NCBI GenBank assembly: GCA_934457145.1
Contig: CAKSHP010000003.1
Coordinates: 62,001-126,000, forward strand
Source of the DNA: an uncultured Clostridia bacterium
GTDB lineage: Bacteria; Bacillota; Clostridia; UBA1381; UMGS1253
Length of the DNA stretch: 64,000 nucleotides
Direction of reading: 5' to 3'
Under the pieces are notes generated by a model that ran no database searches, was not told the origin of the DNA, and saw nothing but the letters and a program-made list of their open reading frames with translations. How positions within the stretch are numbered: the stretch's first letter is position 1; each line of letters starts with the position of its first letter. Below are positions 8,301-17,302 of this stretch, piece by piece. The position numbers and the translations under genes were made by a program.

Positions 8301-11300
8301 ATGGACAAAAAAGAATTTGTGCATCTGCACGTTCATACCGAATACAGCCTTTTAGACGGCGCAGCCGCCATAAAAGAACTTGTCGAAACAGCAAAAAACA
8401 TGGGACAAACCGCCCTTGCAATAACCGACCACGGCGTTATGTACGGAGCTGTTGACTTTTACAAAGCCGCAAAAGCTGCTGGCATAAAGCCGATTATAGG
8501 GTGCGAGGTGTATGTTGCATCGCGCAGCCGCTTTGACAAGCAAAAAGAATTCGACTCAACAATGTATCATTTGATACTTCTTGCAAAAAACGAAAACGGC
8601 TATAAAAACCTTATAAAGCTTGTCAGCGCCGGTTTTACACAGGGGTACTATTATAAACCGAGAGTGGATCATGAAATTTTAAAACAATACAGCAAAGATT
8701 TGGTTTGTCTTTCGGCGTGCCTTGCGGGCGAGGTCAGCTCCGCTATGGTGGATAACGACTATGAAAAGGCAAAGAAAACCGCGCTTTGGTACAAAGAAGT
8801 TTTCGGAAGCGAAAACTATTTTATAGAAATCCAAGACCACAATATAGACGAACAAAAAAGAATAAACCCCATGCTTATCAAGCTTGCAAATGAGATAGGC
8901 ATCGGACTGGTTGCAACAAACGATTTGCACTATATAAAAAAACAGGGCGCAAAATACCAGGATGTTTTAATGTGTATACAAATGGGAAAAACCGTAAACG
9001 ATACAAACCGCATGAAGTTTTCCACAGAGGAATTTTATTTAAAAAGCGCCGATGAAATGTATGAAATTTTCGGCTATGTACCTTCCGCACTTGAAAACAC
9101 ACTAAAAATTGCCGACATGTGCAATATGGATTTTGACTTTACCAAAACATATCTTCCGAAATTTGACGTGCCCGGCGGCGAAAACTCTTTTGAATATCTA
9201 AAAAAGCTTTGTTACGACGGGCTTTACAAAAGATACTCTCCCGTGAGCGAAACGCACACAAAACGGCTTGAATATGAGCTTTCCGTTATAAACTCCATGG
9301 GATATGTCGACTACTTTTTAATCGTTTGGGATTTTATAAAATACGCCAAGGACAATTTAATTCCCGTCGGCCCCGGAAGAGGCTCGGGCGCAGGCTCGAT
9401 TGTGGCATACTGCCTTGACATCACAACCATCGACCCTTTAAAATACAATCTTCTTTTTGAAAGATTTTTAAATCCCGAAAGAGTGAGCATGCCCGATATC
9501 GATACCGACTTTTGCATTGAGCGGCGCGGTGAGGTTATAGACTATGTTATAAGAAAATACGGCGCAGACCGCGTGGCGCAGATTGTTACCTTCGGAACAC
9601 TCAAAGCAAGAGCCGCCATAAGAGATGTCGGCCGCGCATTAGACGTACCGCTGCCAATTGTTGACAAATGTGCAAAACTTGTACCGACCGATTTAAAAAT
9701 GACAATTAAAAAAGCGCTTGAAATTTCGGGCGAGCTTCGGCAGATGTATGAAACAGACGGACAAATTCACGAATTAATAGACACCGCCTCCGCCGTTGAA
9801 GGACTTCCGAGACATTCCGGAGTGCATGCGGCAGGCGTTGTTATAGCTGAAAAAAGCGTTGATTCCTATGTTCCGCTGCAAGTCAGCAAAGGCGTTGTGA
9901 CAACGCAGTATCATATGGACAATTTAGGTGAGCTCGGTCTTTTAAAAATGGACTTTTTGGGATTAAGAAACCTCACGGTTATAAAGTATGCCTTAGATAA
10001 CATACAAAAAACGCAAAATATTAAAATAGATCTTCAAAAACTTACATATGACGATAAAGAGGTTTATGATTTGATTTCCTCCGGTGCAACAACGGGCATA
10101 TTCCAGCTTGAAAGCGAGGGCATGAGAGAGTTTATGAAAGAGTTAAAACCAAACTCTTTAGAAGACATCATAGCCGGCATTTCGCTCTACCGCCCCGGTC
10201 CAATGGATCAAATACCAAGATACATAAAAAACAAAAACAACCCCGATAAAATCACATATAAACACCCGTCGCTCGAGAGCATTTTAAACGTTACATACGG
10301 CTGTATTATATATCAGGAACAGGTTTTGCAGATTGTGCAGAAGCTTGCCGGCTATTCACTCGGAAAGGCAGACCTACTGCGCCGCGCAATGAGCAAAAAA
10401 AAGCACGATGTTATGCAAAAAGAGCGTCAGTATTTTATATACGGGCAAAAAGACGAAAACGGCAATGTCATAATCCCCGGCGCAATAGCAAACGGCATTG
10501 ACGAAAGCATTGCAAAGAGCATATTTGACGAAATAATGGATTTTGCAAGCTATGCCTTTAACAAAAGCCATGCCGCCGCATATGCCGTTGTGGCGTATCA
10601 GACGGGTTATTTAAAAGCGTTTTATCCGAAAGAATACATGGCAGCGCTTATATCGTCTACCATGGATAACACCGACAAAACGGTCGGCTACATTGCAGAA
10701 TGCGCCGATTTGGGAATAAAAACACTTCCGCCGGACATAAACAAAAGCCTTTACTGCTTTTCGGTTGAAAACAACAGTCTGCGTTTCGGTCTTGAGGCAA
10801 TAAAAAACATAGGCCACTCGTTTCCCGTTGAGATTGAAAAGGAACGGAAAAGCGGCGGAGAGTTTAAAAATCTTTTAGACTTTTTCGAGCGCATGCTCGG
10901 AAAAGATTTGAACAAAAGAGCCGCAGAAAACCTTATAAAGTGCGGCGCGTTTGACTGTTTCGGCGCAAAAAGGTCGCAGCTGTTAGCCGTGTATGAAAAT
11001 GTGCTCGCAGCTGTTATTGATGAAAGGAAAAACAGCATCGAGGGGCAGTTTTCCTTATTTGAAGACACGGAAAACGAAAATGCAAGCGAGCTTGACCTTC
11101 CCGATATAAAAGAGCTTCCGAAAAAGGATTTGCTTGCATTTGAAAAAGATACGGCGGGAATGTATCTTTCGGGCCACCCCTTAGACGACTACAAAGAACA
11201 GCTTAAAAAAATATCCACAACCACGCTGCAAAGAATTAATGCCCTGGTTGAAACAAACGAAAACGGCGAATTTATAATAAAACAAAACGCCCCCTTAAAA

Positions 11301-11825
11301 GACGGCGACAGAGTAATCATCGGCGGAATAATAACCGCAAGAAAAAACATGACAACAAAAAGCAACACTCAAATGGCTTTTTTAACCTTTGAAGATTTGT
11401 ATTCAAACATAGAAGTTATTGTTTTTCCGAAAGTTTATATAAAATATTCCGGGATTGTCCTGCCGGACAGCATCGTTGTTTTAAAAGGCAGATTAAGCAT
11501 AAGAGACGACGAAAGCCCGAAAATTATTTTAGAAAGCGCATATCCCTTTAACGCATCAGATGAAATGCACGAAAACTCTATGGCAGAAAACGGAATAAAA
11601 AAGCCGCAGATTGTGTATATTAAGCTTACAACGCAAGACGAGGATAAGTGGGACAAAATAAAAGAAGTTATAAAAAATCACCGCGGCGAAACACCCGTGC
11701 GCGTCTATTTTGAAAGAACAAAACAGATAGCCGAAGTGTCGAAAGAATTATTTTGCACAAAAGATGAAAAGGTTATAAGCGAAATTAGTAATATAATTGG
11801 CAAAGACAATGTTAAAATACGTTAA
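8301..11825 (+). CDS. dnaE: DNA polymerase III subunit alpha (DnaE type)
   Basis: 1174 residues, full length. An N-terminal PHP domain (FVHLHVHTEYSLLDGAAAI) leads into the polymerase core with GPGRGSGAGSIVAYCLDI and the catalytic aspartates in MPDIDTDF (about residues 398-405), then YRPGPMDQIPRYI, helix-hairpin-helix and an OB domain (DGDRVIIGGIITARKNMT). Clostridia usually also carry PolC, so this would be the second replicative/lagging-strand polymerase (family knowledge). It starts 51 bases after whiA and is likely in the same transcript; no terminator is evident between it and mtrB, but a new promoter is. Confidence 0.96.
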   Translation: MDKKEFVHLHVHTEYSLLDGAAAIKELVETAKNMGQTALAITDHGVMYGAVDFYKAAKAAGIKPIIGCEVYVASRSRFDKQKEFDSTMYHLILLAKNENGYKNLIKLVSAGFTQGYYYKPRVDHEILKQYSKDLVCLSACLAGEVSSAMVDNDYEKAKKTALWYKEVFGSENYFIEIQDHNIDEQKRINPMLIKLANEIGIGLVATNDLHYIKKQGAKYQDVLMCIQMGKTVNDTNRMKFSTEEFYLKSADEMYEIFGYVPSALENTLKIADMCNMDFDFTKTYLPKFDVPGGENSFEYLKKLCYDGLYKRYSPVSETHTKRLEYELSVINSMGYVDYFLIVWDFIKYAKDNLIPVGPGRGSGAGSIVAYCLDITTIDPLKYNLLFERFLNPERVSMPDIDTDFCIERRGEVIDYVIRKYGADRVAQIVTFGTLKARAAIRDVGRALDVPLPIVDKCAKLVPTDLKMTIKKALEISGELRQMYETDGQIHELIDTASAVEGLPRHSGVHAAGVVIAEKSVDSYVPLQVSKGVVTTQYHMDNLGELGLLKMDFLGLRNLTVIKYALDNIQKTQNIKIDLQKLTYDDKEVYDLISSGATTGIFQLESEGMREFMKELKPNSLEDIIAGISLYRPGPMDQIPRYIKNKNNPDKITYKHPSLESILNVTYGCIIYQEQVLQIVQKLAGYSLGKADLLRRAMSKKKHDVMQKERQYFIYGQKDENGNVIIPGAIANGIDESIAKSIFDEIMDFASYAFNKSHAAAYAVVAYQTGYLKAFYPKEYMAALISSTMDNTDKTVGYIAECADLGIKTLPPDINKSLYCFSVENNSLRFGLEAIKNIGHSFPVEIEKERKSGGEFKNLLDFFERMLGKDLNKRAAENLIKCGAFDCFGAKRSQLLAVYENVLAAVIDERKNSIEGQFSLFEDTENENASELDLPDIKELPKKDLLAFEKDTAGMYLSGHPLDDYKEQLKKISTTTLQRINALVETNENGEFIIKQNAPLKDGDRVIIGGIITARKNMTTKSNTQMAFLTFEDLYSNIEVIVFPKVYIKYSGIVLPDSIVVLKGRLSIRDDESPKIILESAYPFNASDEMHENSMAENGIKKPQIVYIKLTTQDEDKWDKIKEVIKNHRGETPVRVYFERTKQIAEVSKELFCTKDEKVISEISNIIGKDNVKIR

Positions 11826-11851
11826 AATTTTTAGATATATGAAAAAAAATA

Positions 11852-11880
11852 TTGCAATTAAGGCAAAAATAGTATAAAAT
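11852..11880 (+). promoter_or_regulatory. Probable sigma-A promoter for mtrB and downstream genes
   Basis: TTGCAA at 11852-11857 and TAAAAT at 11875-11880, 17-base spacing, about 58 bases before the mtrB GTG start. Confidence 0.65.
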
Positions 11881-11937
11881 ATAAGTTGAAGTATTTTTGA
11901 TTTGATTTAAAGATTTAACAAAAAAGGCGGGATAAAC

Positions 11938-12198
11938 GTGGAAGAATTAAAAAACTGTCAGCCGGCAGCAGACGAAACAAACAGCGTTATGCAGGACTAT
12001 ATTGTTGTTAAAGCACTGGAGGACGGCGTCACAATAAGAGGACTCACAAGAGGCAGCAAGACCACGTTTCATCACACCGAAAAGCTTGACGCGGGCGAAG
12101 TATACATTGCTCAGTTTACGCAGACAACTTCGGCAATAAAGCTTGGCGGAAAAGCTGTGCTTTACACAAAATTCGGGAAAATAGAAGTCGGAAAGTGA
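11938..12198 (+). CDS. mtrB: Tryptophan RNA-binding attenuation protein TRAP (MtrB)
   Basis: 86 residues. After an 18-residue N-terminal extension the sequence closely follows Bacillus TRAP: DYIVVKALEDGVTIRGLTRG, KTTFHHTEKLDAGEVYIAQF and TTSAIKLGGKAVLYTKFG. The 75-residue Bacillus protein forms an 11-subunit ring that binds tryptophan and wraps (G/U)AG repeats in trp leader RNA. The segments LTRG, FHH..EKLDAGE and TTSAIK correspond to its tryptophan and RNA contact loops. GTG start with AAGGCGGG about 8 bases upstream. No trp genes and no run of (G/U)AG triplets were seen in this window, so its RNA targets lie elsewhere. Confidence 0.92.
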   Translation: MEELKNCQPAADETNSVMQDYIVVKALEDGVTIRGLTRGSKTTFHHTEKLDAGEVYIAQFTQTTSAIKLGGKAVLYTKFGKIEVGK

Positions 12199-12252
12199 GG
12201 CTTTTGGGTAAGTCAATATATTTTTGTGCTGAAAGAGGGTAATTATAGTATA

Positions 12253-12462
12253 ATGTGGACTGTGGTTTATATTGCAAAAAGCAGGGAGATTGCAGAAAAT
12301 CTGCGCCGCCTTTTGGAGGAGGCCGGAATTTTGGTTAAAATAAGACCTGTGAGCAAAAAATGCGAGACAGAGTGCAAAAGCTATGATATTTTGGTTACCG
12401 AAACCGAAATTGCAAAGGCACACAGCATAATTATTGAAAACGGTTTTACAAATTTTAAATAA
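12253..12462 (+). CDS. DUF2007-like small protein
   Basis: 69 residues from the ATG at 12253 (AGAGGG 12 bases upstream); a longer in-frame reading with a non-ATG start at 12226 is possible but would place the start before the ribosome site. It has MWTVVYIAKSREIAENLRRL, LLEEAGILVKIRP and a C-terminal ILVTETEIAKAHSIIIENGF, the beta-alpha-beta pattern of the DUF2007 family of putative signal-transducing proteins that resemble PII-like folds. Function unknown. Located between mtrB and pfkA. Confidence 0.7.
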   Translation: MWTVVYIAKSREIAENLRRLLEEAGILVKIRPVSKKCETECKSYDILVTETEIAKAHSIIIENGFTNFK

Positions 12463-12514
12463 AATACTGAATACAAAAATGTTTATCGGGTAAGATAGAT
12501 GGGAGGAACATATT

Positions 12515-13486
12515 ATGGCAGAGATTAAAAAAATTGGCGTTTTAACAAGCGGCGGAGATGCACCGGGTATGAATGCGGCGCTCAGGAGCGTTGTTCGTAC
12601 GGCGATATACAACGGTATTCAGGTAATGGGTATTAAAAAAGGCTATAACGGTCTTGTTGACGGCGATATATTTGAGCTCACTGCTCGCGGTGTGTCCGAC
12701 ACGCTTCAAAGAGGAGGCACAATTTTGCAAACGGCAAGAAGCGAAGTGTTCCGCACTGAGGAAGGCGTAAGGCGCGGATGCGAGATTGCGCAGATTTTCG
12801 GTTTGGACGCAATTGTTGTAATCGGAGGCGACGGATCTTTCCGCGGAGCGCGCGAACTTTCAAAAATCGGCATGCCGACAATCGGTATCCCCGCAACAAT
12901 AGATAATGATATCGGCTGCACAGAACACTGCATAGGCTATGACACAGCGCTTAACACCGCAAAAGACGCTATAGATAAAATCCGCGATACCGCAACAAGC
13001 CATGAACGCAGTTCGGTAATTGAGGTTATGGGAAGAGGCGCAGGCTACATTGCCATAAACGTTGGTATTGCGTGCGGAGCGGAAGCCGTTATTATTCCCG
13101 AAAAGAAGTTTGACTTTGACGAAGACGTTTTAAAACCGATTATCGAAGGCAAACACAGAGGCAAGAGCCACTATCTCGTTATCGTTGCCGAAGGCGTCGG
13201 CAACACAATTCCCATGGCTCAGGAAATTCAAAAGCGCACGGGAATTAAAACAACGGCAACTATTTTAGGTCACGTACAGCGCGGCGGCAGCCCCACAACC
13301 CGAGACAGAGTTGTTGCAAGCGAAATGGGCTTTAAAGCCGTTGAAGCGCTTTTGGCAGGAAGAAAAGACAGACTTGTTGTTATGCAGAAAAACAAAGTTA
13401 TTGATATTGATTTATTCGAAGGACTTGAAGAAAAAAAGGAGCTTGATCCGGATCTTATAAGAATGTGCAAGGTAATGAGCTGGTAA
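12515..13486 (+). CDS. pfkA: ATP-dependent 6-phosphofructokinase
   Basis: 323 residues, normal bacterial PfkA length. Motifs: GVLTSGGDAPGMNAALRSVV at the N-terminus, ATP-site glycines in VVIGGDGSFRGA, catalytic segment PATIDNDIGCTEHCIGYDTA and effector/substrate arginine region VQRGGSPTTRDR. The GGDGS pattern (Gly rather than Asp after GGD) is that of ATP-dependent rather than pyrophosphate-dependent enzymes. Catalyses the committed step of glycolysis in the cytoplasm. AGGAAC-type ribosome site 10 bases upstream. Confidence 0.97.
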   Translation: MAEIKKIGVLTSGGDAPGMNAALRSVVRTAIYNGIQVMGIKKGYNGLVDGDIFELTARGVSDTLQRGGTILQTARSEVFRTEEGVRRGCEIAQIFGLDAIVVIGGDGSFRGARELSKIGMPTIGIPATIDNDIGCTEHCIGYDTALNTAKDAIDKIRDTATSHERSSVIEVMGRGAGYIAINVGIACGAEAVIIPEKKFDFDEDVLKPIIEGKHRGKSHYLVIVAEGVGNTIPMAQEIQKRTGIKTTATILGHVQRGGSPTTRDRVVASEMGFKAVEALLAGRKDRLVVMQKNKVIDIDLFEGLEEKKELDPDLIRMCKVMSW

Positions 13487-13510
13487 GAGCCGTGTAATGA
13501 GGTGAATTGC

Positions 13511-14041
13511 TTGACTATACCAAATATTTTAACATGCGTAAGGCTGTGTCTGATGCCCGTGTTTTTATCGGTGTATTTTTCCGGAACGGAAAACTCCCGC
13601 TTTATTGCTATGGGAGTGCTTGTTGTTTCGTTTATAACCGATGTATTGGACGGTTTTATAGCGCGGCGTTTTAACATGATAAGCGAGCTTGGAAAAGTGC
13701 TTGATCCTTTGGCGGACAAGGTTATGCAGCTGGCTGTTTTGGTGTGCATTGCGGTAAATCATAAAAATCTTTTATGGATTGTTGTGGTTATACTTGTAAA
13801 AGACGCACTTATGGGCGTCGGAGCGCTTTCGCTCTATGTTGCGCACAAAAAAGTCATAGCGGCAAACTGGTTTGGAAAGGTGTCATGCTTTTTAAGCGTT
13901 GCATGTTCGCTGGTTTTAATATTTTCAGACTCTTCGATGCTGTTGGTTGAGTATGTTTGCGCAGGAATTATCGCAGGCGTTAACATAGTTGCATTTATAA
14001 GCTATCTGCTTGCCTATATAAGCGTTAAGAAAACAGTTTAA
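13511..14041 (+). CDS. pgsA: CDP-diacylglycerol-glycerol-3-phosphate 3-phosphatidyltransferase
   Basis: 176 residues, integral membrane. The CDP-alcohol phosphotransferase signature D-G-x2-A-R-x8-G-x3-D-x3-D is visible as DVLDGFIARRFN followed by ELGKVLDPLADKVMQ, with four to five hydrophobic helices. It makes phosphatidylglycerophosphate for anionic phospholipids. I chose the TTG at 13511 (MTIPNILTCVRL, typical family start, 8 bases after GAGGTG) over the in-frame GTG at 13502, which overlaps the ribosome site. Confidence 0.93.
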   Translation: MTIPNILTCVRLCLMPVFLSVYFSGTENSRFIAMGVLVVSFITDVLDGFIARRFNMISELGKVLDPLADKVMQLAVLVCIAVNHKNLLWIVVVILVKDALMGVGALSLYVAHKKVIAANWFGKVSCFLSVACSLVLIFSDSSMLLVEYVCAGIIAGVNIVAFISYLLAYISVKKTV

Positions 14042-14047
14042 TAAAAA

Positions 14048-14088
14048 GCAATAAAAAATACTGCCTTTCGGGCAGTATTTTTTATTGC
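14048..14088. terminator. Bidirectional rho-independent terminator
   Basis: Near-perfect stem GCAATAAAAAATACTGCC / GGCAGTATTTTTTATTGC with a 5-base loop, between pgsA (+) and the ComEC-like lipoprotein gene (-); it overlaps the last codons of the latter. Confidence 0.9.
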
Positions 14089-15383
14089 GATGGCTTACAT
14101 CTTTTGCAGGCTCTTAAGCCCTCTGCTTTAGCCTGGGAAACGGTGGTTTGAATTTTGCTTTTTTTAAGCGATGAGCAGCCGCTGTTATGATAACATTCTC
14201 CCGTTCGTGTTTTATAAACGACCGCCGAGTTTTTCTCACTGCTGCCGGCAGACGCAGTTTGGCTGTTTTGCGGCGGTGTTGTAACCTGCGGAGCAGGAGT
14301 TGTTTTAACCGTCGGCTCAGGCGTGCTTGCCGGTGGCGGAGTTTCTTTGTTTTTTTCATTTAAAGCCGCAGCTGCGGCAGCGGCTGCGGCTGCCTTTTTT
14401 GCATCCGAATCATTTTCACTTGTCTGCTTTTTATTTTCGCCTCCCGACCCCGGCGGCGCATTCGGAAGCGAAGACGAAGCCTGTTTGTCAACAGTTATAT
14501 TATCTCCGTCAGACGTTACGGTAATTGTGCCGCTTTCATCCGTGCGGTATATGTTTATACCCATCTTATTTAAAAGGCTTATCGTTTCGCTGTGCGGATG
14601 AGAATAAGAATTATTCCTGCCGCAGCTTATAACGGCAAATTTCGGCGAAACGCTTTTTATAAACTCTTCTCCCGAAGACGTTGACGAACCATGATGTCCT
14701 ATTTTTATAACGTCTGCTTTCAAATCCTGCGGATAAGCATTTAAAATCTCATTTTCGGAAAGTTTTTCCGCATCACCCATAAACAAAAACGCATTGTTTT
14801 TAAATTTTATACGCAAAACCGCGGAGTAGTTATTTAAATCGTAATAATTTTCAGACACGGGTGCAAGAAATTCCATGCTGAGGCTATCGTCTTTTAAAAG
14901 ACTTACTCCCGCTTTGGCTGTTTTTAAGCTATATCCCTTTTCGCTTACCGCATCGAGCATATTTTCAAAAGTCTTTGTCGTGTGCGATTTTTTCGGCATA
15001 TAGATATTTTTTATATCAAATTCCTTTATGATTGCCGCGCTACTTCCGATATGGTCGGCATGAGGGTGAGTCATAATAAAATAATCAATCGCACTATAGC
15101 CTTTATTATGTATAAATGAAGATATTTTTTCTTTGTTTCCGCTCTCGCCCGTATCGATTAAAACGGTTTGTCCGTTCGGAAGTTCTATAAATTCGCAGTC
15201 GCCCTGGCCAACGTCTATAAAGCTTGCCGTTAAATCCTTTTCCTGTGCGATTGTCTGCTGCACATTTTCGTTCGGCGCGGCGCTTTCCTGTGGCGCCTGC
15301 ATCGCAGCGCTGTCCTGTACATCACAGCCCGACGCAAAAAACGTCAGCATCGCTGAAACAATAACCGATAATATTTTATTCAA
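14082..15383 (-). CDS. Secreted MBL-fold lipoprotein, ComEC/Rec2 hydrolase-like
   Basis: 433 residues. A lipoprotein signal with lipobox FFASGC predicts attachment to the outer face of the membrane. Residues about 50-300 form a ComEC C-terminal-type metallo-beta-lactamase domain: FIDVGQGDCEFIELPNG, VLIDTG, the metal motif THPHADHIGSS, FMGDAEK and IGHHGSSTS. A low-complexity linker follows, with ten consecutive alanines and then a Pro/Thr-rich stretch. The last 45 residues carry a cysteine/histidine motif, GECYHNSGCSSLKKSK then GLRACKRCKPS, seen at the end of secreted nuclease-like proteins. An extracellular phosphodiesterase/nuclease role is inferred. It follows rsmI by 18 bases. Confidence 0.82.
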   Translation of the reverse strand: MNKILSVIVSAMLTFFASGCDVQDSAAMQAPQESAAPNENVQQTIAQEKDLTASFIDVGQGDCEFIELPNGQTVLIDTGESGNKEKISSFIHNKGYSAIDYFIMTHPHADHIGSSAAIIKEFDIKNIYMPKKSHTTKTFENMLDAVSEKGYSLKTAKAGVSLLKDDSLSMEFLAPVSENYYDLNNYSAVLRIKFKNNAFLFMGDAEKLSENEILNAYPQDLKADVIKIGHHGSSTSSGEEFIKSVSPKFAVISCGRNNSYSHPHSETISLLNKMGINIYRTDESGTITVTSDGDNITVDKQASSSLPNAPPGSGGENKKQTSENDSDAKKAAAAAAAAAALNEKNKETPPPASTPEPTVKTTPAPQVTTPPQNSQTASAGSSEKNSAVVYKTRTGECYHNSGCSSLKKSKIQTTVSQAKAEGLRACKRCKPSQ

Positions 15384-15401
15384 AACTCACTTTCCCTCCC
15401 C

Positions 15402-16241
15402 CTATTTTTTCTTAACCACTGCATACACTTCGTTTTTCCTCATTTTTCTGTCCTTTGCAACGGCTTTCATTGCGTCGCTGTCGTTTAAATTAAACTTGTT
15501 TTTATACATTTCAAAATGCTCTTCTATTGTCATGTTCAAATAATCTTCTTTACAGCTTTCCTCGCTTGCGCCCTCAATAACCAACACAAACTCGCCTTTT
15601 GGAATTTGGTTTTCATATTTTTTTACTGCACCCTCCAAATCCATAAGCTCAATTTCTTCAAATTTTTTGGTAAGCTCGCGCGCAATACAAATTCTCCGGT
15701 TGCCGAATGTGTTTAAAAAATCGTCAAGCGTGTTGCGAAGCTTATGCGGTGCCTCGTAAAAAATCATAGTGCGCGTTTCTTTTTGCACCTGCTCTAAATG
15801 AATTTTTCTTTGGCGCCTGTTTACCGATAAAAAACCTTCAAAGCAAAATCTGCCTGTGCAAAGTCCCGAGCATATAAGTGCGCTTATGCCGGCAACCGCA
15901 CCCGGCACAGGGCTTACCTTAATGCCGTTTTCTATACATTTTTTAACCAGATCCTCTCCCGGGTCGGATATTGCAGGCGTTCCGGCATCGGAAACAACTG
16001 CAATATTTTTGCCCTCTTTAAGCATTTCTATAAGCTTTGAACCTTTTTCGGCTTTGTTATGCTCATAATAGCTTGTCATCTTTGTGTTTATTTCAAAATG
16101 ATTTAAAAGCTTAAGCGTTTGCCTTGTGTCCTCCGCGGCAATAAGGTCAACCGAAGCTAAAGTTTCAAGGCAGCGACTTGTTATATCGCCTAAATTGCCG
16201 ATAGGCGTTGCGCAAAGATAAAGCGTTCCGTATTCATTCAT
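15402..16241 (-). CDS. rsmI: 16S rRNA (cytidine(1402)-2'-O)-methyltransferase
   Basis: 279 residues of the tetrapyrrole-methylase fold. Diagnostic RsmI segments are LYLCATPIGNLGDITSR, AAEDTRQTLKLLNHF, VVSDAGTPAISDPGEDLV and MIFYEAPHKL. It 2'-O-methylates C1402 of 16S rRNA together with RsmH. The start overlaps the end of the upstream trmN6-like gene by 8 bases, so they are co-transcribed, as in Bacillus (yabB-yazA-yabC). Confidence 0.95.
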   Translation of the reverse strand: MNEYGTLYLCATPIGNLGDITSRCLETLASVDLIAAEDTRQTLKLLNHFEINTKMTSYYEHNKAEKGSKLIEMLKEGKNIAVVSDAGTPAISDPGEDLVKKCIENGIKVSPVPGAVAGISALICSGLCTGRFCFEGFLSVNRRQRKIHLEQVQKETRTMIFYEAPHKLRNTLDDFLNTFGNRRICIARELTKKFEEIELMDLEGAVKKYENQIPKGEFVLVIEGASEESCKEDYLNMTIEEHFEMYKNKFNLNDSDAMKAVAKDRKMRKNEVYAVVKKK

Positions 16242-16983
16242 CCTTATTCATTCCTTTATATTCATCTCGTCTGTAGATTTGATTTATTTTTCCACTGTAA
16301 TTGCCGTTATTATCATAAACATAAATGGGGTCTTCAAGTTTTAAATCGCGTCCGCCGTTTTTAACGCCCTCAACAAGCACTATGTTTGCTTTTTTTTCGC
16401 TCGACGGATGCACCATACAAAGCCGTTTCGGTTCGATTTTATACCGGCGCATAAGGCAGAAAATATCAACGAGCCGCTCCGGTTTATGCACCAAAAACAG
16501 CTTTCCCTGAGGCGCAAGAAGATAATCTGCGGCGCATATAACATCTTCTAAAGTGCACGCAATTTCATGCCTTGCAATCGCCTTTTCGCTTTTGGGGTTT
16601 ACTATCCCTCCGAACGGCTGCATATAAGGCGGATTGCATGTCACCGCGTCAAACGACGATTTTTTAAAATACTGCGAAACATTTTTTAAATCCATATTAA
16701 CAGCCTCAACACGCTCTGAGAGGTTATTTAGCTTAATGCTTCTTTTTGCCAGATCCGACTGGCTCTTTAAAATTTCAACGCTGTAGATTTTTTTTGCGGC
16801 GGTTTTGGCTGCAAGCAAAATCGCAACTATGCCGTTGCCGCTGCACAAGTCAATAAAATTATCGCCCTTTGCGTTTTGAGCCATATGCGATAAAAGCACT
16901 GCGTCTACCCCAAAACAAAAGCCGGAGGTATCCTGTATTATTTTTAAACCTTTAAGCTGTAAATCATCTATTCTTTCCGCCAT
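16234..16983 (-). CDS. tRNA1(Val) (adenine(37)-N6)-methyltransferase-like protein
   Basis: 249 residues, class I SAM-dependent methyltransferase. Motif I reads FIDLCSGNGIVAILLA, motif IV is TCNPPYMQ (the N6-adenine methyltransferase NPPY signature), and the N-terminus FCFGVDAVLLSHMA is typical of the TrmN6/YfiC/YabB group. The ATG at 16983 is preferred over the in-frame GTG at 16995, which is part of the ribosome-site region. Position next to rsmI, ricT and holB matches the yabB neighbourhood in Bacillus. The exact RNA substrate is not proven for the Firmicute branch. Confidence 0.88.
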   Translation of the reverse strand: MAERIDDLQLKGLKIIQDTSGFCFGVDAVLLSHMAQNAKGDNFIDLCSGNGIVAILLAAKTAAKKIYSVEILKSQSDLAKRSIKLNNLSERVEAVNMDLKNVSQYFKKSSFDAVTCNPPYMQPFGGIVNPKSEKAIARHEIACTLEDVICAADYLLAPQGKLFLVHKPERLVDIFCLMRRYKIEPKRLCMVHPSSEKKANIVLVEGVKNGGRDLKLEDPIYVYDNNGNYSGKINQIYRRDEYKGMNKDE

Positions 16984-17013
16984 AATTTCACCCACATATT
17001 TTTATTGTCAGAC

Positions 17014-17047
17014 GAAAAAAGCGCCGGCTCTCGAACCGACGCTTTTT
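17014..17047 (-). terminator. Intra-operon rho-independent terminator after the ferredoxin gene
   Basis: On the reverse strand, AAAAGCGTCGG and CCGGCGCTTTT pair around a short loop and end in TTTTTT. It lies between the ferredoxin stop and the trmN6-like start, leaving only about 30 bases before that start, so expression of trmN6-rsmI probably relies on read-through or an unseen promoter. Confidence 0.8.
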
Positions 17048-17056
17048 CACCTTAAA

Positions 17057-17227
17057 TTACGCTTCAGACGGAGCGCCTACAGGACAAACGCCTGCGCAAG
17101 TACCGCAGTCGATGCAGCTGTCTGCATCAATAACGTACTTATCATCACCTGCCGAAATGCAGCTTACGGGACATTCTCCCTCACAAGCGCCGCAGCTGAT
17201 GCAATCATCACTGATTTTATATGCCAT
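17057..17227 (-). CDS. 2[4Fe-4S] ferredoxin
   Basis: 56 residues. Two classical cluster motifs are visible: CISCGACEGECPVSC and CIDCGTCAGVCP, the C-x2-C-x2-C-x3-C pattern of clostridial ferredoxins. A perfect AGGAGG lies 9 bases before the ATG. It is a low-potential electron carrier in the cytoplasm. It occupies the place between ricT and the trmN6-like gene where Bacillus has yabA, and is co-oriented with ricT (75 bases apart), itself an Fe-S protein; whether this reflects function or only operon packing is unknown. Confidence 0.95.
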   Translation of the reverse strand: MAYKISDDCISCGACEGECPVSCISAGDDKYVIDADSCIDCGTCAGVCPVGAPSEA

Positions 17228-17302
17228 TAAAACACACCTCCTAATTTATAATAAGCCGACTCCGCTTTCGCGGTACGGTTTAAATGCATTATACCACATC
17301 TT

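Noticed and set aside
11947..12612. 221-codon open frame on the - strand
   Set aside because: It overlaps mtrB, the DUF2007 gene and the start of pfkA on the other strand; no domain and no ribosome site.
14339..14395. Alanine/serine repeat considered as a minisatellite or CRISPR-like array
   Set aside because: It is a short GCN codon run inside a lipoprotein linker, with no spacers.
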